The translations under genes were made by a program, and so were the position numbers. A DNA stretch of 64,000 nucleotides from Nitrospira sp. (GTDB lineage Bacteria > Nitrospirota > Nitrospiria > Nitrospirales > Nitrospiraceae). Below are positions 8,733 to 17,685 of the stretch, one piece after another. The stretch covers positions 118,303-182,302 of the forward strand of contig JAEURX010000036.1 in NCBI GenBank assembly GCA_016788885.1, read 5' to 3'. Position 1 is the stretch's first letter. Each line of letters starts with the position of its first letter. Under the pieces are notes generated by a model. It saw nothing but the letters and a program-made list of their open reading frames with translations, did not search any database and was not told the origin of the DNA.

Positions 8733-9141
8733 GTTTCCCTCCTCATCGAAACGGGGCATCCAGCCACGCCTAGGACGTTACCAGACCGCCAGACGAGCAG
8801 AGCGCAGCTCAAAACCCGCGCCTCGGCTCGACCGCAGAAACAACGCAAGACTACGTAGGATAAGCGAGCAGGTCGGCAAAATACACGGAGACGTAGGTGA
8901 GGTCAAGGTGAGAGATGTGCCAAATGCGAGAATAGGACCATTTACGAGCATTTGTAGAACGACGTATGACACCGCAATGGAACCCGACTACAGAAAAGGC
9001 CGAATCTGCCCCTGGAGATGCCGGACCTGACCGATCGTCGACGATCGATGACGTCTGATTGTTCAAGGCACGGCATCAGGGAAATGAGAGGAGAGGGAGA
9101 AGGGAAAGAGACGTACGACCAAACAATGAACCTCATCTGCG
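8733..9141. other. Non-coding stretch without recognised features
   Basis: 409 bases between two minus-strand genes. I see no frame with a ribosome-binding site, no RNA gene and no clear hairpin terminator. A purine-rich tract near 9080-9110 (repeated AGAGGAGAGGGAGAAGGGAAAG) is the only compositional oddity. The promoter of the GH20-like gene should lie at the left end of the region. Confidence 0.45.
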
Positions 9142-9774
9142 CTACTCATCGGCCAGGATTCGATACTCCACCACACGCCCTTCGGGGCCAAACCGCACAG
9201 CCAGCGCTTCCTCCTCCATTCGAAAGGCTCCGCGCTGGGGCCCCAAATAGTAGACCGCATTCCACCCGTTCGAAACAGAGTCCCTGTCGCCTGGCCCGAG
9301 CAATTCCACCACACGCTCCTGCGGCAAACCGACCAACGTCACCCGCGCGAGCAAGTCGTCAACCATGCACAGTCGATCCGGCCACAGTGGATCATCTGCC
9401 TGATTGGCTTTCCACAACGCGGAATCGAATCCGCGCCGATGCCAATGATCTTCCAAGGTCGGCAGGAGGAACACACTAGCCAGGGCCAGAAGATACGGTG
9501 CCACGATACCGGAACCGAACGCCGTCGCTCTGTAGGCAGGACCTCGCCAGTGCCTGAGCAGCACCATCAGTGCCATCGATAGCCAGGGGAGCAGAGATGC
9601 GACCGTCATCCCGGCTACAAGCCACTGCGGTCGCGTGTCATAGATAAGCCCAAGCCCCAGCCAGTCGTTGACAATGATGAACCAGGAAGAGAGCAATCCG
9701 AAACAGACGGCAGAGAGGGTGGCACCGGCGAGAAACCACGGCAGACCGGACTTCAATCGGGACAATGATGGCAT
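9142..9774 (-). CDS. Membrane protein with BamE/SmpA-like C-terminal region
   Basis: 210 residues from ATG 9774. The frame is open for 74 more codons upstream, and no start has a good ribosome-binding site, so the N-terminus is uncertain. Three hydrophobic segments (roughly residues 12-40, 50-75 and 88-105) would sit in the inner membrane. The C-terminal 75 residues contain 'LLGPGDRDSVSNGWNAVYYLGP' and end with 'VRFGPEGRVVEYRIL'. This is the pattern of the small SmpA/OmlA (BamE-type) domain, which is often fused to other envelope proteins. The function is unknown. No operon partner is evident on either side. Confidence 0.6.
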   Translation of the reverse strand: MPSLSRLKSGLPWFLAGATLSAVCFGLLSSWFIIVNDWLGLGLIYDTRPQWLVAGMTVASLLPWLSMALMVLLRHWRGPAYRATAFGSGIVAPYLLALASVFLLPTLEDHWHRRGFDSALWKANQADDPLWPDRLCMVDDLLARVTLVGLPQERVVELLGPGDRDSVSNGWNAVYYLGPQRGAFRMEEEALAVRFGPEGRVVEYRILADE

Positions 9775-10022
9775 GATCGAGGAGTGCAGGCCTGAGATCA
9801 GGGACGAGATCACTTGCCTGCTCAGTGTACCGGCATCGCGGCCCACGCCAAAGCCTTTTCCTCTTCCATGACCGGACCCGTGACACGCCTCTGCGACTGG
9901 GGACTGTTCCCTACGTAGCATCCCCACACACTCGACGTGCGAATGAGCAATTCGCTTGGGATGCACGCCCCTTCGCCCTACACTGACCCTAGGCACGTAC
10001 CGTTTTTCGCGAAGGAGACCTT

Positions 10023-10703
10023 ATGTACACACGACACATCGCGACGACGCACCGCAACGACGCATCGCACTCGGCACTCAGGCTCTGCCTGTTCTTGCTG
10101 GCAGGATTCATCGACACGTCACCGGCCTTTGCAGAACCGGACATGGCGCTCCTGGCCAAGATGCAGCCGGGGAGCGGCATCGAGTTGGCCATCGAGTTTC
10201 AGGGATTACAGATCGAACGGGATCAGATCAAAACAGACGGGCGCCGGTACCTCACCGCCTCACACCCGGCTACCGGTTTGAATCTCTCGATTGCGATGGG
10301 GCCGGTTCAGGGCAACGCTTCTTCTGCCGGTTGTCTCGAACAATTGCACGCCCTCCGCCAGGGCCCGGTCGTGAGCCGTGGACATGACATCGTGCTCACG
10401 ACGACTCCCGCTCTCCACACGCTCGAATACACGCTGCACCGATTTCAAGGAGTTCGGTTGGACCAAAAGAGCATGTATGCCTGCATGGTCGAACAAGATG
10501 TGTACGCCAACATTCATCTTTCAAAAGTTGGGTATCGTCCTGCCGACGCCGCGCTATTTGAACGCGTGATCCGGAGCATCCATCTGCGGGCGGAGCACAG
10601 ACGAAACGTGGCCGGGCCACCAGCCACCAATGACGCCGCAGCCTTTCATCGTGAGACCGTCCGCTACACGCAGGAGCACTCCGCTCAATCGATCGCCCCT
10701 TAG
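10023..10703 (+). CDS. Secreted protein of unknown function
   Basis: 226 residues, with ATG 10023 behind GAAGGAG. A signal peptide is likely in the first 38 residues: charged start, hydrophobic 'LRLCLFLLAGFI', cleavage after 'SPAFA'. The mature part has no family I recognise; it has two cysteines (in 'SAGCLEQ' and 'YACMVEQ') that could form a disulphide in the periplasm. The C-terminal 40 residues are polar and probably flexible. It converges on the 10739-11956 gene with only 35 bases between stops. Confidence 0.65.
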   Translation: MYTRHIATTHRNDASHSALRLCLFLLAGFIDTSPAFAEPDMALLAKMQPGSGIELAIEFQGLQIERDQIKTDGRRYLTASHPATGLNLSIAMGPVQGNASSAGCLEQLHALRQGPVVSRGHDIVLTTTPALHTLEYTLHRFQGVRLDQKSMYACMVEQDVYANIHLSKVGYRPADAALFERVIRSIHLRAEHRRNVAGPPATNDAAAFHRETVRYTQEHSAQSIAP

Positions 10704-10738
10704 TGAACTCTTATCGGGATTCGCGTCCGGCTCACGCC

Positions 10739-11956
10739 TCACTTGGGTGCGGTGAGGGCATCCTGTGCGGTGTGGCCGCTCATGGACTTCTCCCGGATAT
10801 TCTGGTGAATCTCCAGCGCGATCACCCGGGCCAACTGATCGGCAGACAGCGCACCCATCAGCTGTCCCCGTGTGTCCGGATAGGAGGGATCATCTGGCGA
10901 GGCCGCGCGATGGACATTCACCAGAACGGCGGCCGGCTGAATCCGCTGCTCTCGTGCACCCACCACCACCGCTTTATCCTCCGGGAGCACTCTGGTGCGG
11001 GTCGTCCAATCCCGCTGTTCGATTCTCACAAAGGTCACCGTCCACACGGTTCCGTTCAGCAGGCTTGTGACCGCTTTCGGCGTATGCTCCCAGAAGTACG
11101 GCTCTCTCACGATTTTCTGCAGCGCTTCCCGAATACGAATCTCATACAGCTTGGTCGTCGAATCCGGCTGCGTCGGCGAGATGGGAACCGTCCCCCCAAC
11201 CTCATAGTACGGTTGACCGTCGAGGCTTTTCAGGTCGTCGATTGTTTTCAGGTAGGTCTCGAAGAGACGGTGTAGAAGCTGCGTCCGTTCTTCCGCAGAG
11301 AGATGCCCGATCTCCGCATCCGTCCGGATGGGAGCATTCCTAAGATTCCGTTCTGCCGAGAGGATTGTTGCTTTCGGCGCAGTATCGGCCTTGCTGACGA
11401 CCCACTGGAACTCCCTCGCCAGCACCGGCACCAACATGTTCGGATGCTGAAGGTAGCCTTTCTCCTTGAGCGACGCCGCACTGATGAGGAGGGTGACTCG
11501 ACCCGGTTCTTTCGTGCGAGCCACTAAAAACGGAAAGGCTTTTCCTTCATCATTGACCACGACTGGTTCAATGACGACCCGTTTGAGCGCCTGCTTCGTC
11601 AGGCTTTCATCGAAACGCGAATAGTCGGCCCGATGCTGAAACATGATCGTCAACGTATCGATCACAGTCTGAACGGCCGCGTCGAGATCGGCCGCATCGA
11701 GTCCAGCCTCACCCGCTGCCGGCGCTTTGCTGAGAAAGACGCGAAACGGCGCACCGGCAATCTCCCGTCCCTCGCCTATGGCGGCAGCATCCTCCGTCTC
11801 CGCGTGGGTGGAGTGACCCTGGTGATTTGCCTGCGCTTCGGTGACGAACAGCATGGAGCCAATGACCAGACCTGCGCATAGAGGGCGTACGACGGGCAAG
11901 CAGACGCCGATGAGCTGACCTGCCTGCATGCGAAAGTTGATGCGCCGGTTCACCAT
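10739..11956 (-). CDS. Secreted protein of unknown function, downstream of galE
   Basis: 405 residues. ATG 11956 is preceded by GAGGA six bases upstream; the longer frame reaching 12025 would overlap galE and lacks a site. A signal peptide covers about residues 1-43, ending 'VTEAQA'. The mature protein begins with a His-rich patch 'NHQGHSTHAE' and is otherwise a mixed alpha/beta sequence without a domain I recognise. Its start lies 14 bases after the galE stop, so the two are probably co-transcribed. This does not establish a role in sugar metabolism. Confidence 0.65.
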   Translation of the reverse strand: MVNRRINFRMQAGQLIGVCLPVVRPLCAGLVIGSMLFVTEAQANHQGHSTHAETEDAAAIGEGREIAGAPFRVFLSKAPAAGEAGLDAADLDAAVQTVIDTLTIMFQHRADYSRFDESLTKQALKRVVIEPVVVNDEGKAFPFLVARTKEPGRVTLLISAASLKEKGYLQHPNMLVPVLAREFQWVVSKADTAPKATILSAERNLRNAPIRTDAEIGHLSAEERTQLLHRLFETYLKTIDDLKSLDGQPYYEVGGTVPISPTQPDSTTKLYEIRIREALQKIVREPYFWEHTPKAVTSLLNGTVWTVTFVRIEQRDWTTRTRVLPEDKAVVVGAREQRIQPAAVLVNVHRAASPDDPSYPDTRGQLMGALSADQLARVIALEIHQNIREKSMSGHTAQDALTAPK

Positions 11957-11970
11957 CAGCAATCCTCGCC

Positions 11971-12990
11971 TCAGCCCGCATACCCGTTCGGATTGTGGTG
12001 TTGCCAACGCCAGGCATCGGCACACATGTCTTCCAAGCCACGGGCGGCCCGCCAGCCCAATGATTTCAAGGCATACCCGGGGTCAGCATAACAGGAGGCA
12101 ACGTCGCCGGGACGGCGCGGGGCAACCTTGTAGGGAACCGCTTTTCCGCTGGCTTTCTCGAAGGCCCGGACAATTTCCAAAACACTGTACCCATTCCCGG
12201 TTCCGAGGTTGACCGTTAAACATTCCCCCGGCCGGTCCAAGCGGGCCAGCGCATCCAACGCCTTGAGGTGCCCCAGCGCTAAATCCACCACGTGAATGTA
12301 ATCGCGCACGCCGGTTCCATCAGGCGTGGAATAATCATTCCCCCACACATTCAAATGTTCGCGCCGGCCGACCGCCACCTGAGCCACGAACGGCAGGAGA
12401 TTGTTCGGCATGCCCTGGGGATCTTCTCCGATCAGCCCGCTGGCATGCGCCCCGACGGGATTGAAGTATCGCAGAATGCCGATCCGCCACGAAGCATTGC
12501 TACGCTGCAGATCCCGCAAGATCTCTTCAACCATCAACTTCGTGCGGCCATAGGGATTGGTCGCGGAGAGGGGATGATCCTCGGTCAGCGGCAGGCGTTG
12601 CGGATCACCGTAGACCGTGGCAGAAGAACTGAAGACGAGTGTGGTGACGCCGCACTCTCCCATGGCTTCCAGAAGACGCAGGGACCCCGCCACGTTGTTG
12701 TCGTAGTAGGACAGCGGCTTCTCCACCGATTCACCCACCGCTTTCAAGCCGGCAAAATGGATAACCGACGTCGCCCCGCTCTCCCGAAGCGCCGCGACCA
12801 GCGCCGCCCGATCCCGAAGGTCGCCCCGAATCAGACGAAGGGATTTTCCCGTGATGCGTTGCACGCGCGCCAGGGCTTCAGGGTGGCTATTGGAAAAGTT
12901 GTCGAACACGGTCACTGCCGAGCCGGCATTGAGCAGTTCCACACAAGTATGCGAACCGATATACCCGGCGCCCCCCGTCACCAAGATCAT
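11971..12990 (-). CDS. galE: UDP-glucose 4-epimerase GalE
   Basis: 339 residues. Two in-frame ATGs exist at 12996 and 12990; GGAGG at 12999-13003 gives spacing two or eight, so 12990 is preferred. It is an extended short-chain dehydrogenase/reductase: NAD-binding 'GGAGYIGS' at the N-terminus, 'SSSATVYG' and the catalytic 'YGRTK' (Tyr-x3-Lys). GalE interconverts UDP-glucose and UDP-galactose and feeds lipopolysaccharide and exopolysaccharide synthesis. An aldose 1-epimerase gene lies 5 kb away on the same strand but is not in the same operon. The downstream secreted protein probably shares the transcript. Confidence 0.95.
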   Translation of the reverse strand: MILVTGGAGYIGSHTCVELLNAGSAVTVFDNFSNSHPEALARVQRITGKSLRLIRGDLRDRAALVAALRESGATSVIHFAGLKAVGESVEKPLSYYDNNVAGSLRLLEAMGECGVTTLVFSSSATVYGDPQRLPLTEDHPLSATNPYGRTKLMVEEILRDLQRSNASWRIGILRYFNPVGAHASGLIGEDPQGMPNNLLPFVAQVAVGRREHLNVWGNDYSTPDGTGVRDYIHVVDLALGHLKALDALARLDRPGECLTVNLGTGNGYSVLEIVRAFEKASGKAVPYKVAPRRPGDVASCYADPGYALKSLGWRAARGLEDMCADAWRWQHHNPNGYAG

Positions 12991-13152
12991 GCGCATCGCC
13001 TCCACTGAGATAAGAAAGATCCGTGTCTCCAGGGCCTACGATACACCGCCTTGAAGGCTCGCACAATGGCACGCCAGGAGGAAGCGTATCGCTCATTTCA
13101 ACCTAGCTGTTTCCCGTCGCACTCCGTTACACTTCGTCACGCAGGAAAACCG

Positions 13153-14013
13153 ATGCAACCCGAACGCACCACCAACTACTACGCCATCCTGGAACTTTCG
13201 TCAGACGCGACGGAGGTCGACATCAAGCGAGCCTGGCATGAACAAATACAGGTGTGGCATCCCGACCGCTTCGTGCATTCACCTACGCTGCACAAGAAAG
13301 CTGAAGCCCGCACCCGACTGATCAATCAGGCCTACCAAACGCTCAGTGACCCGGTCGCCCGTGCCCGCTACGATACCGGCAGACACTCTCCCGCCTCTCC
13401 AACGCCGCCTCCGCGCCCCGCTCCGGCAGCTCGCCCTCAACCGGCCGCGCGCCCGCGCCAGGAGCCGCGTGGACCACAAACGATGCTGAACGTCACCCGG
13501 TTCAGTCATCCCAAAATCATGATCCCCGCCATCCATCTGCTCGTGGATGTGCGCGAAACGCAACCCTATGAATTCAAGGGACTCATTCGGATCGCCGGAA
13601 CACGGAAGCAAGCGTTGCCAGCCGGGGACTACGCCATTGCGGAAGCGCCCGAGATATTCTGCGTCGAACGCCGGCGCATGGAAGAACTGAATACCGTTTT
13701 CTCAAATCCGTCAGGCAATCGTCCGGAATTTCTTCGCGAACTCGAACCGCTTCTCGCGATCCCCCATCGGTTTCTCGTCATCGAAGGCGCCATCCACGCC
13801 AACCGCGGCGGCGGACGATTGGGACAGTATCACCGCAATGGCTTGATAGACTTTCTCGATTCCCTGACGGCGCGATTCGGCATTCAGATTGTCCAGGCAG
13901 AGAGCCGCGAGGAAGCCGAAGAACGGGTCGCGAATCTAGCCGCCATCCACTATGCGTACTACCTGGCCGAACAACAAGGCCTCGGTCGCTGCCTCACGGA
14001 AAACGACGTTTAG
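13153..14013 (+). CDS. J-domain fused to ERCC4-type nuclease domain
   Basis: 286 residues; ATG 13153 with AGGA at 13143-13146. Residues 8-75 are a DnaJ J-domain with the diagnostic 'HPD' at 36-38. Residues 78-108 form a Pro/Ala/Arg linker. Residues 125-250 match the ERCC4 (XPF/Mus81) nuclease core: 'VDVRE' at 131-135, 'AGDY' at 157-160 and 'VERRR' at 171-175. The metal-binding acidic residues Asp132, Glu135, Asp159 and Glu172 are in place, while the Lys of the classical ERK motif is Arg. ERCC4 nucleases cut branched DNA; a J-domain recruits Hsp70. Combining them suggests DnaK-assisted remodelling of a repair complex, but this is inference. The next gene, 98 bases on, encodes a Ycf46-like AAA ATPase. 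Low similarity could mean the ERCC4 fold is inactive. Confidence 0.8.
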   Translation: MQPERTTNYYAILELSSDATEVDIKRAWHEQIQVWHPDRFVHSPTLHKKAEARTRLINQAYQTLSDPVARARYDTGRHSPASPTPPPRPAPAARPQPAARPRQEPRGPQTMLNVTRFSHPKIMIPAIHLLVDVRETQPYEFKGLIRIAGTRKQALPAGDYAIAEAPEIFCVERRRMEELNTVFSNPSGNRPEFLRELEPLLAIPHRFLVIEGAIHANRGGGRLGQYHRNGLIDFLDSLTARFGIQIVQAESREEAEERVANLAAIHYAYYLAEQQGLGRCLTENDV

Positions 14014-14111
14014 ATGGCGGTTGCATGCTCCCCGTGTCCTTCGTGTCATCGCTCACCGCATTCCCCCCTTTGCTTGGTGCGCTCTGAACCTCGTGGTAGC
14101 ATGACACTCCT

Positions 14112-15674
14112 ATGGCCCTCTCCACGACCGTGCATGATCTCCGCACCTTGATCCGCTCCTCCCACCCGCTCATTGTCATCGAGACCGTGGAAGAAGACCG
14201 GGTGTTGACCCTCCTGCAATCCGTGGCGGCCCAGGAACGGATGCCGCTATTCGAGTGGTCGATTACGAGAGGGCTCACCAGGCCCGAAGAAAAACAGAGC
14301 CTCAGCAAGTTGACCGCCACGCCCCTCGCCGTCCTTCAACATCTCCATGGATTGACGGTCGAAGGCATTTTCTGGCTCAAGGATCTCGCCCCGCACTTGC
14401 AGGATGCCGCCGTCGCGCGCCAACTGCGCGAGGTGAGCCAGCATTTCAGCCGATCACGCGCAACCTGTCTCGTCACCGGTCATCCCATCGCCTTGCCGCT
14501 TGACCTCGATCAAATTGCGGTGCGGCTCGACCTCCAACTGCCGGATCGACAGGAATTACAAACCATGCTTCAGAGCGTCCTGCAATCCCTGGGAACGAGA
14601 ACGTCACCCCGTCGCCCGGCATCCACCACGGTAGTGCAGAGCTTCCTCAATTCCATGGCTGCCCCGAAGGCGGCGCACATGGGTCCCTCCGACCAGGACT
14701 GCGACGCGATCCTCCGCGCCTTACAGGGATTGACCTTGCATCAGGCTCGACAGGTTATTACCCAATGTGTCGTCGAAGATGGGGTTCTCTCCGCTAGTGA
14801 TGTGCAGACGATTCTCACGCGCAAGGTCCAGGCGATCAAGGATGGCGGCTTGCTGGAGTACTACCCGCTGGAAGACAACCGGTTCGAGCTCGGTGGATTC
14901 GTGAATCTGAAATCCTGGCTGGAGCGGGCGAAGGTGGGATTCACAGCCGAAGCCAAGGCGCTCAACCTGACCCCGCCGCGGGGCATCATGCTGGTGGGTG
15001 TGCCGGGATGCGGCAAATCCCTGGCAGCGAAAGCCATTGCGCGCGAATGGCAACTGCCGCTGCTCAAATTGGATGCGGGCCGGTTATTCGACAAATTTAT
15101 CGGCGAGTCCGAGAAAAACTTTCGCAAGGCCATCGAGATGGCCGAATCCCTGTCCCCGATCGTGCTCTGGATCGATGAAATTGAAAAGGCGATGGCGGCG
15201 GGAGGCGGCAGCGGCGAGGCGGATGCGGGCTTGAGCCGACGCCTCTTTGGCGCGTTCCTCACCTGGCTGCAGGAAAAGAAGCACGACGTCTTCGTCGTGG
15301 CCACCGCGAACAACCTCTCGGCACTCCCGCCGGAGTTATTGCGCAAAGGACGCTTTGACGAGATTTTTTTCGTCGACCTGCCGGACACAGGCGAACGCAG
15401 GGCCATCTGGAAGATCCATCTCAGCCTTCGTAAACAGAACAACGCCGGGTTCGATCTTCAGAAAGTCGTGGACGCCAGCGAAGGATTCAGCGGCTCGGAA
15501 ATCGAGCAGGCCGTGGTCGCCGCGCTCTATCGCGCCCTGCATCGCAAACAGCCGTTGACGACGGATCTGCTCCTTGAAGAAATTTCCCACACCGTACCGC
15601 TGTCGGTGACGCGGAGTGAAGATATCAACCAGCTGCGAGCCATGGCCCAAGGCCGTTTCGTCAACGTGCGCTGA
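14112..15674 (+). CDS. Ycf46-like AAA family ATPase
   Basis: 520 residues from ATG 14112; the ribosome-binding site is weak. The N-terminal half (1-250) is the diverged domain typical of Ycf46/FtsH-like cyanobacterial and plastid proteins, beginning 'LIRSSHPLIVIETVEEDRV'. The C-terminal half is a single AAA module: Walker A 'GVPGCGKS' at 296-303, Walker B 'VLWIDEIEK', a sensor-1 'ATANN' and the arginine-finger region 'LLRKGRFDE'. No zinc-protease motif (HExxH) follows, so it is not FtsH. Ycf46 in cyanobacteria is tied to inorganic carbon and photosynthesis regulation; elsewhere the role is unknown. It follows the J-domain/ERCC4 gene on the same strand, and a common function is possible but unproven. 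Confidence 0.85.
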   Translation: MALSTTVHDLRTLIRSSHPLIVIETVEEDRVLTLLQSVAAQERMPLFEWSITRGLTRPEEKQSLSKLTATPLAVLQHLHGLTVEGIFWLKDLAPHLQDAAVARQLREVSQHFSRSRATCLVTGHPIALPLDLDQIAVRLDLQLPDRQELQTMLQSVLQSLGTRTSPRRPASTTVVQSFLNSMAAPKAAHMGPSDQDCDAILRALQGLTLHQARQVITQCVVEDGVLSASDVQTILTRKVQAIKDGGLLEYYPLEDNRFELGGFVNLKSWLERAKVGFTAEAKALNLTPPRGIMLVGVPGCGKSLAAKAIAREWQLPLLKLDAGRLFDKFIGESEKNFRKAIEMAESLSPIVLWIDEIEKAMAAGGGSGEADAGLSRRLFGAFLTWLQEKKHDVFVVATANNLSALPPELLRKGRFDEIFFVDLPDTGERRAIWKIHLSLRKQNNAGFDLQKVVDASEGFSGSEIEQAVVAALYRALHRKQPLTTDLLLEEISHTVPLSVTRSEDINQLRAMAQGRFVNVR

Positions 15675-15794
15675 GTACGTCCCACGCCTCTTCCTCCTGA
15701 TCACGCTGATTCTTTTGTCGCAGTGCCTTGTCCCAGGGTGCCCTCGCAGGGACGTGGATTCATACAGTAAGATGACGTTTTGTATCTCAGCGCC

Positions 15795-15816
15795 CTGAAG
15801 GCCACGAATCCTTCAG
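15795..15816 (+). terminator. Small hairpin downstream of the AAA ATPase gene
   Basis: CTGAAGG (15795-15801) and CCTTCAG (15810-15816) form a seven-base-pair stem with an eight-base loop. A pyrimidine-rich tract follows but no clean T run. It may end the ATPase transcript. Confidence 0.3.
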
Positions 15817-15882
15817 CCTTCCCCTGTCTCTAATGGGAACGGGCAATGAGACGACCGGTTGTTCACACGAGAGACACGCACC

Positions 15883-17655
15883 ATGATCATACATAGATCC
15901 CTGGGAGCTTTGTTTCCCCACCAACAAGTGAGCCGAAATGGTCAGTTGTGTGGCCGCTTAATCATGCTTCTCCTCACGCTCGTCGTGGGAATTGTATCGA
16001 GCGTATCGGCCAACGACAGCACGCTCCGCTCGGAAGGCCAGGTCGCCCAACATGCTAAAGCCGCCTGGGAACAGGGCACCATCGATCTCGCCCTCGACAT
16101 TCTTAACCAAGGCCTACAAGACCATCCTCACGCGCTCACACTGCACCAACTGCGTGGCGACATGTTGGCGACTTCGCGGCACACGGAAGCCGCGCTGCAA
16201 TCCTATGACACCGTTCTCGCACAGCTTCCTGCCGCCCTGAATGTTCGCTGGGCCAAATGGAGCGTACTAGTCCGGTCGGGACAGGTCGAAGAGGCTGTCA
16301 CGGAACTCCAGCGAATCGCCGGGATCGATCCCCGCAATCCGCTCATTTTTTTACGGCTGGCGCGGGAACTCCGCAAGTTGGACCGACTGGAAGACGCCTT
16401 CGAGGCCTACAAGCACGCCGTCGAACTCGGACCGGACATGCTCAATTGGCGCTTGGCCTTGGCTCGAGCGCGATTCGACATTCTGGATTACGAAGGCGCG
16501 GAGCGTGACGTGCAATTCGTCCTTGAACGAGTCACGCCCGGTTCCCCGCTCGAACTCTCGGCGAAGAATCTGCTCACGGTCTTCTTCGGCTCGACGGAAC
16601 GGGGCCGACGATTTGCCCCGGTCATGACGCCGGATGCGAACCCAACACAGCTCAAGGACTGGTCGATGATTCGCGCCGAAGGATACCGGCTCTTCGAGGC
16701 CGGACGATTTCAAGAAGCCGAGCCGGTGTATCGGGAGTTGCTGCGCCTCAACCCGATGGACCCATTGGCCAACCAGCATTTGAGCCTGATCCTGATGGGG
16801 CTCGGTCGATGCAAGGAAGCGCTCGCTTTCTCCCAGCCCGCCGCTGAATTCGACCCGACCGATGAAGAACATACGACGACGGCGTTTCGCATGGGCCAGT
16901 GCCTGGTGGAACTCGGCCGCTGGGAAGAGGCCTATATGCAATTCAAGACCCTCTACAATGCAACGCTCGAATTTGAAAAATCCACGAGAGAAGTGCAGCT
17001 TCCTTCCGGGACCCGTGTCCTAAACAAGACCATGCTGACACAGTGGTTAGACAAGGTTCGCCCGCACGTTCCGGAGTTTGCCAAAGAAGTCGAGGCCGAA
17101 GCCGAGGCGGCAGCGGCTGCTGCAAAACGGGAGGCTGCGGCCACGCCGGCCCCCCCGGAAGCTGAACTGGCGGCGAAAGCCATCGAACACTTGAAGCCGC
17201 AAAACACGCTGGATGCGGCGGCCTCGCTGGTCGGCCGAGACGCCGACTTCGCCTGGTTTCGGTTCGTGATCCCCGCGCAGAGGGTCATGCGCGACGACTC
17301 TCCAACCGGTGCCCACGACTATATTCCACTGGACCCGAGCATCAGTTTCCCTGACAGCCAGCAAGACATCTATCTCGTGTTTGGGCTGGTAACCGCCTCG
17401 TATGACGAGGTCCCCCTGGCCGCACGCTGTTTCAAGGAACAAGCCGAGTTGGCCGGCACCCACACAGCGATGGCGCAGGACCGTCTCATCATGTCGACGA
17501 ACGATCAGTCCGGGTATTTCGTGCTCCAGCGCCCTTCCTCGGGATGGACGCCGGGCCTCTATCGATGCGGGTTGTTTGCGGGAGAAGAGACCTCGGCCTA
17601 CACCCAAGTCGATGAAGTACGATTCCGCATCATCGAAACCAGCAGGCCGTCGTAG
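15883..17655 (+). CDS. Secreted TPR-repeat protein
   Basis: 590 residues from ATG 15883; an in-frame TTG lies 24 bases earlier, and neither has a strong ribosome-binding site. The N-terminus has a long positively charged start and hydrophobic 'LIMLLLTLVVGIVSSVSA', so it is a signal peptide or membrane anchor. From about residue 45 to 390 there are repeated TPR helices ('A...YDTVLAQLP', 'AFEAYKHAVELGP', 'EAEPVYRELLRLNP'). An Ala/Glu-rich stretch ('EAEAEAAAAAAKREAAATP') separates them from a C-terminal domain of about 150 residues, probably beta-rich. TPR arrays scaffold protein complexes, so a periplasmic assembly role is plausible. No gene beside it is an obvious client. Confidence 0.75.
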   Translation: MIIHRSLGALFPHQQVSRNGQLCGRLIMLLLTLVVGIVSSVSANDSTLRSEGQVAQHAKAAWEQGTIDLALDILNQGLQDHPHALTLHQLRGDMLATSRHTEAALQSYDTVLAQLPAALNVRWAKWSVLVRSGQVEEAVTELQRIAGIDPRNPLIFLRLARELRKLDRLEDAFEAYKHAVELGPDMLNWRLALARARFDILDYEGAERDVQFVLERVTPGSPLELSAKNLLTVFFGSTERGRRFAPVMTPDANPTQLKDWSMIRAEGYRLFEAGRFQEAEPVYRELLRLNPMDPLANQHLSLILMGLGRCKEALAFSQPAAEFDPTDEEHTTTAFRMGQCLVELGRWEEAYMQFKTLYNATLEFEKSTREVQLPSGTRVLNKTMLTQWLDKVRPHVPEFAKEVEAEAEAAAAAAKREAAATPAPPEAELAAKAIEHLKPQNTLDAAASLVGRDADFAWFRFVIPAQRVMRDDSPTGAHDYIPLDPSISFPDSQQDIYLVFGLVTASYDEVPLAARCFKEQAELAGTHTAMAQDRLIMSTNDQSGYFVLQRPSSGWTPGLYRCGLFAGEETSAYTQVDEVRFRIIETSRPS

Positions 17656-17685
17656 GGGGTGGTGTCGAAATGCAGGCAGGTGGCA

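Noticed and set aside
10704..10738. Terminator between convergent genes
   Set aside because: The short gap shows only a weak CTCAC/GTGAG pairing, not enough to support a terminator.
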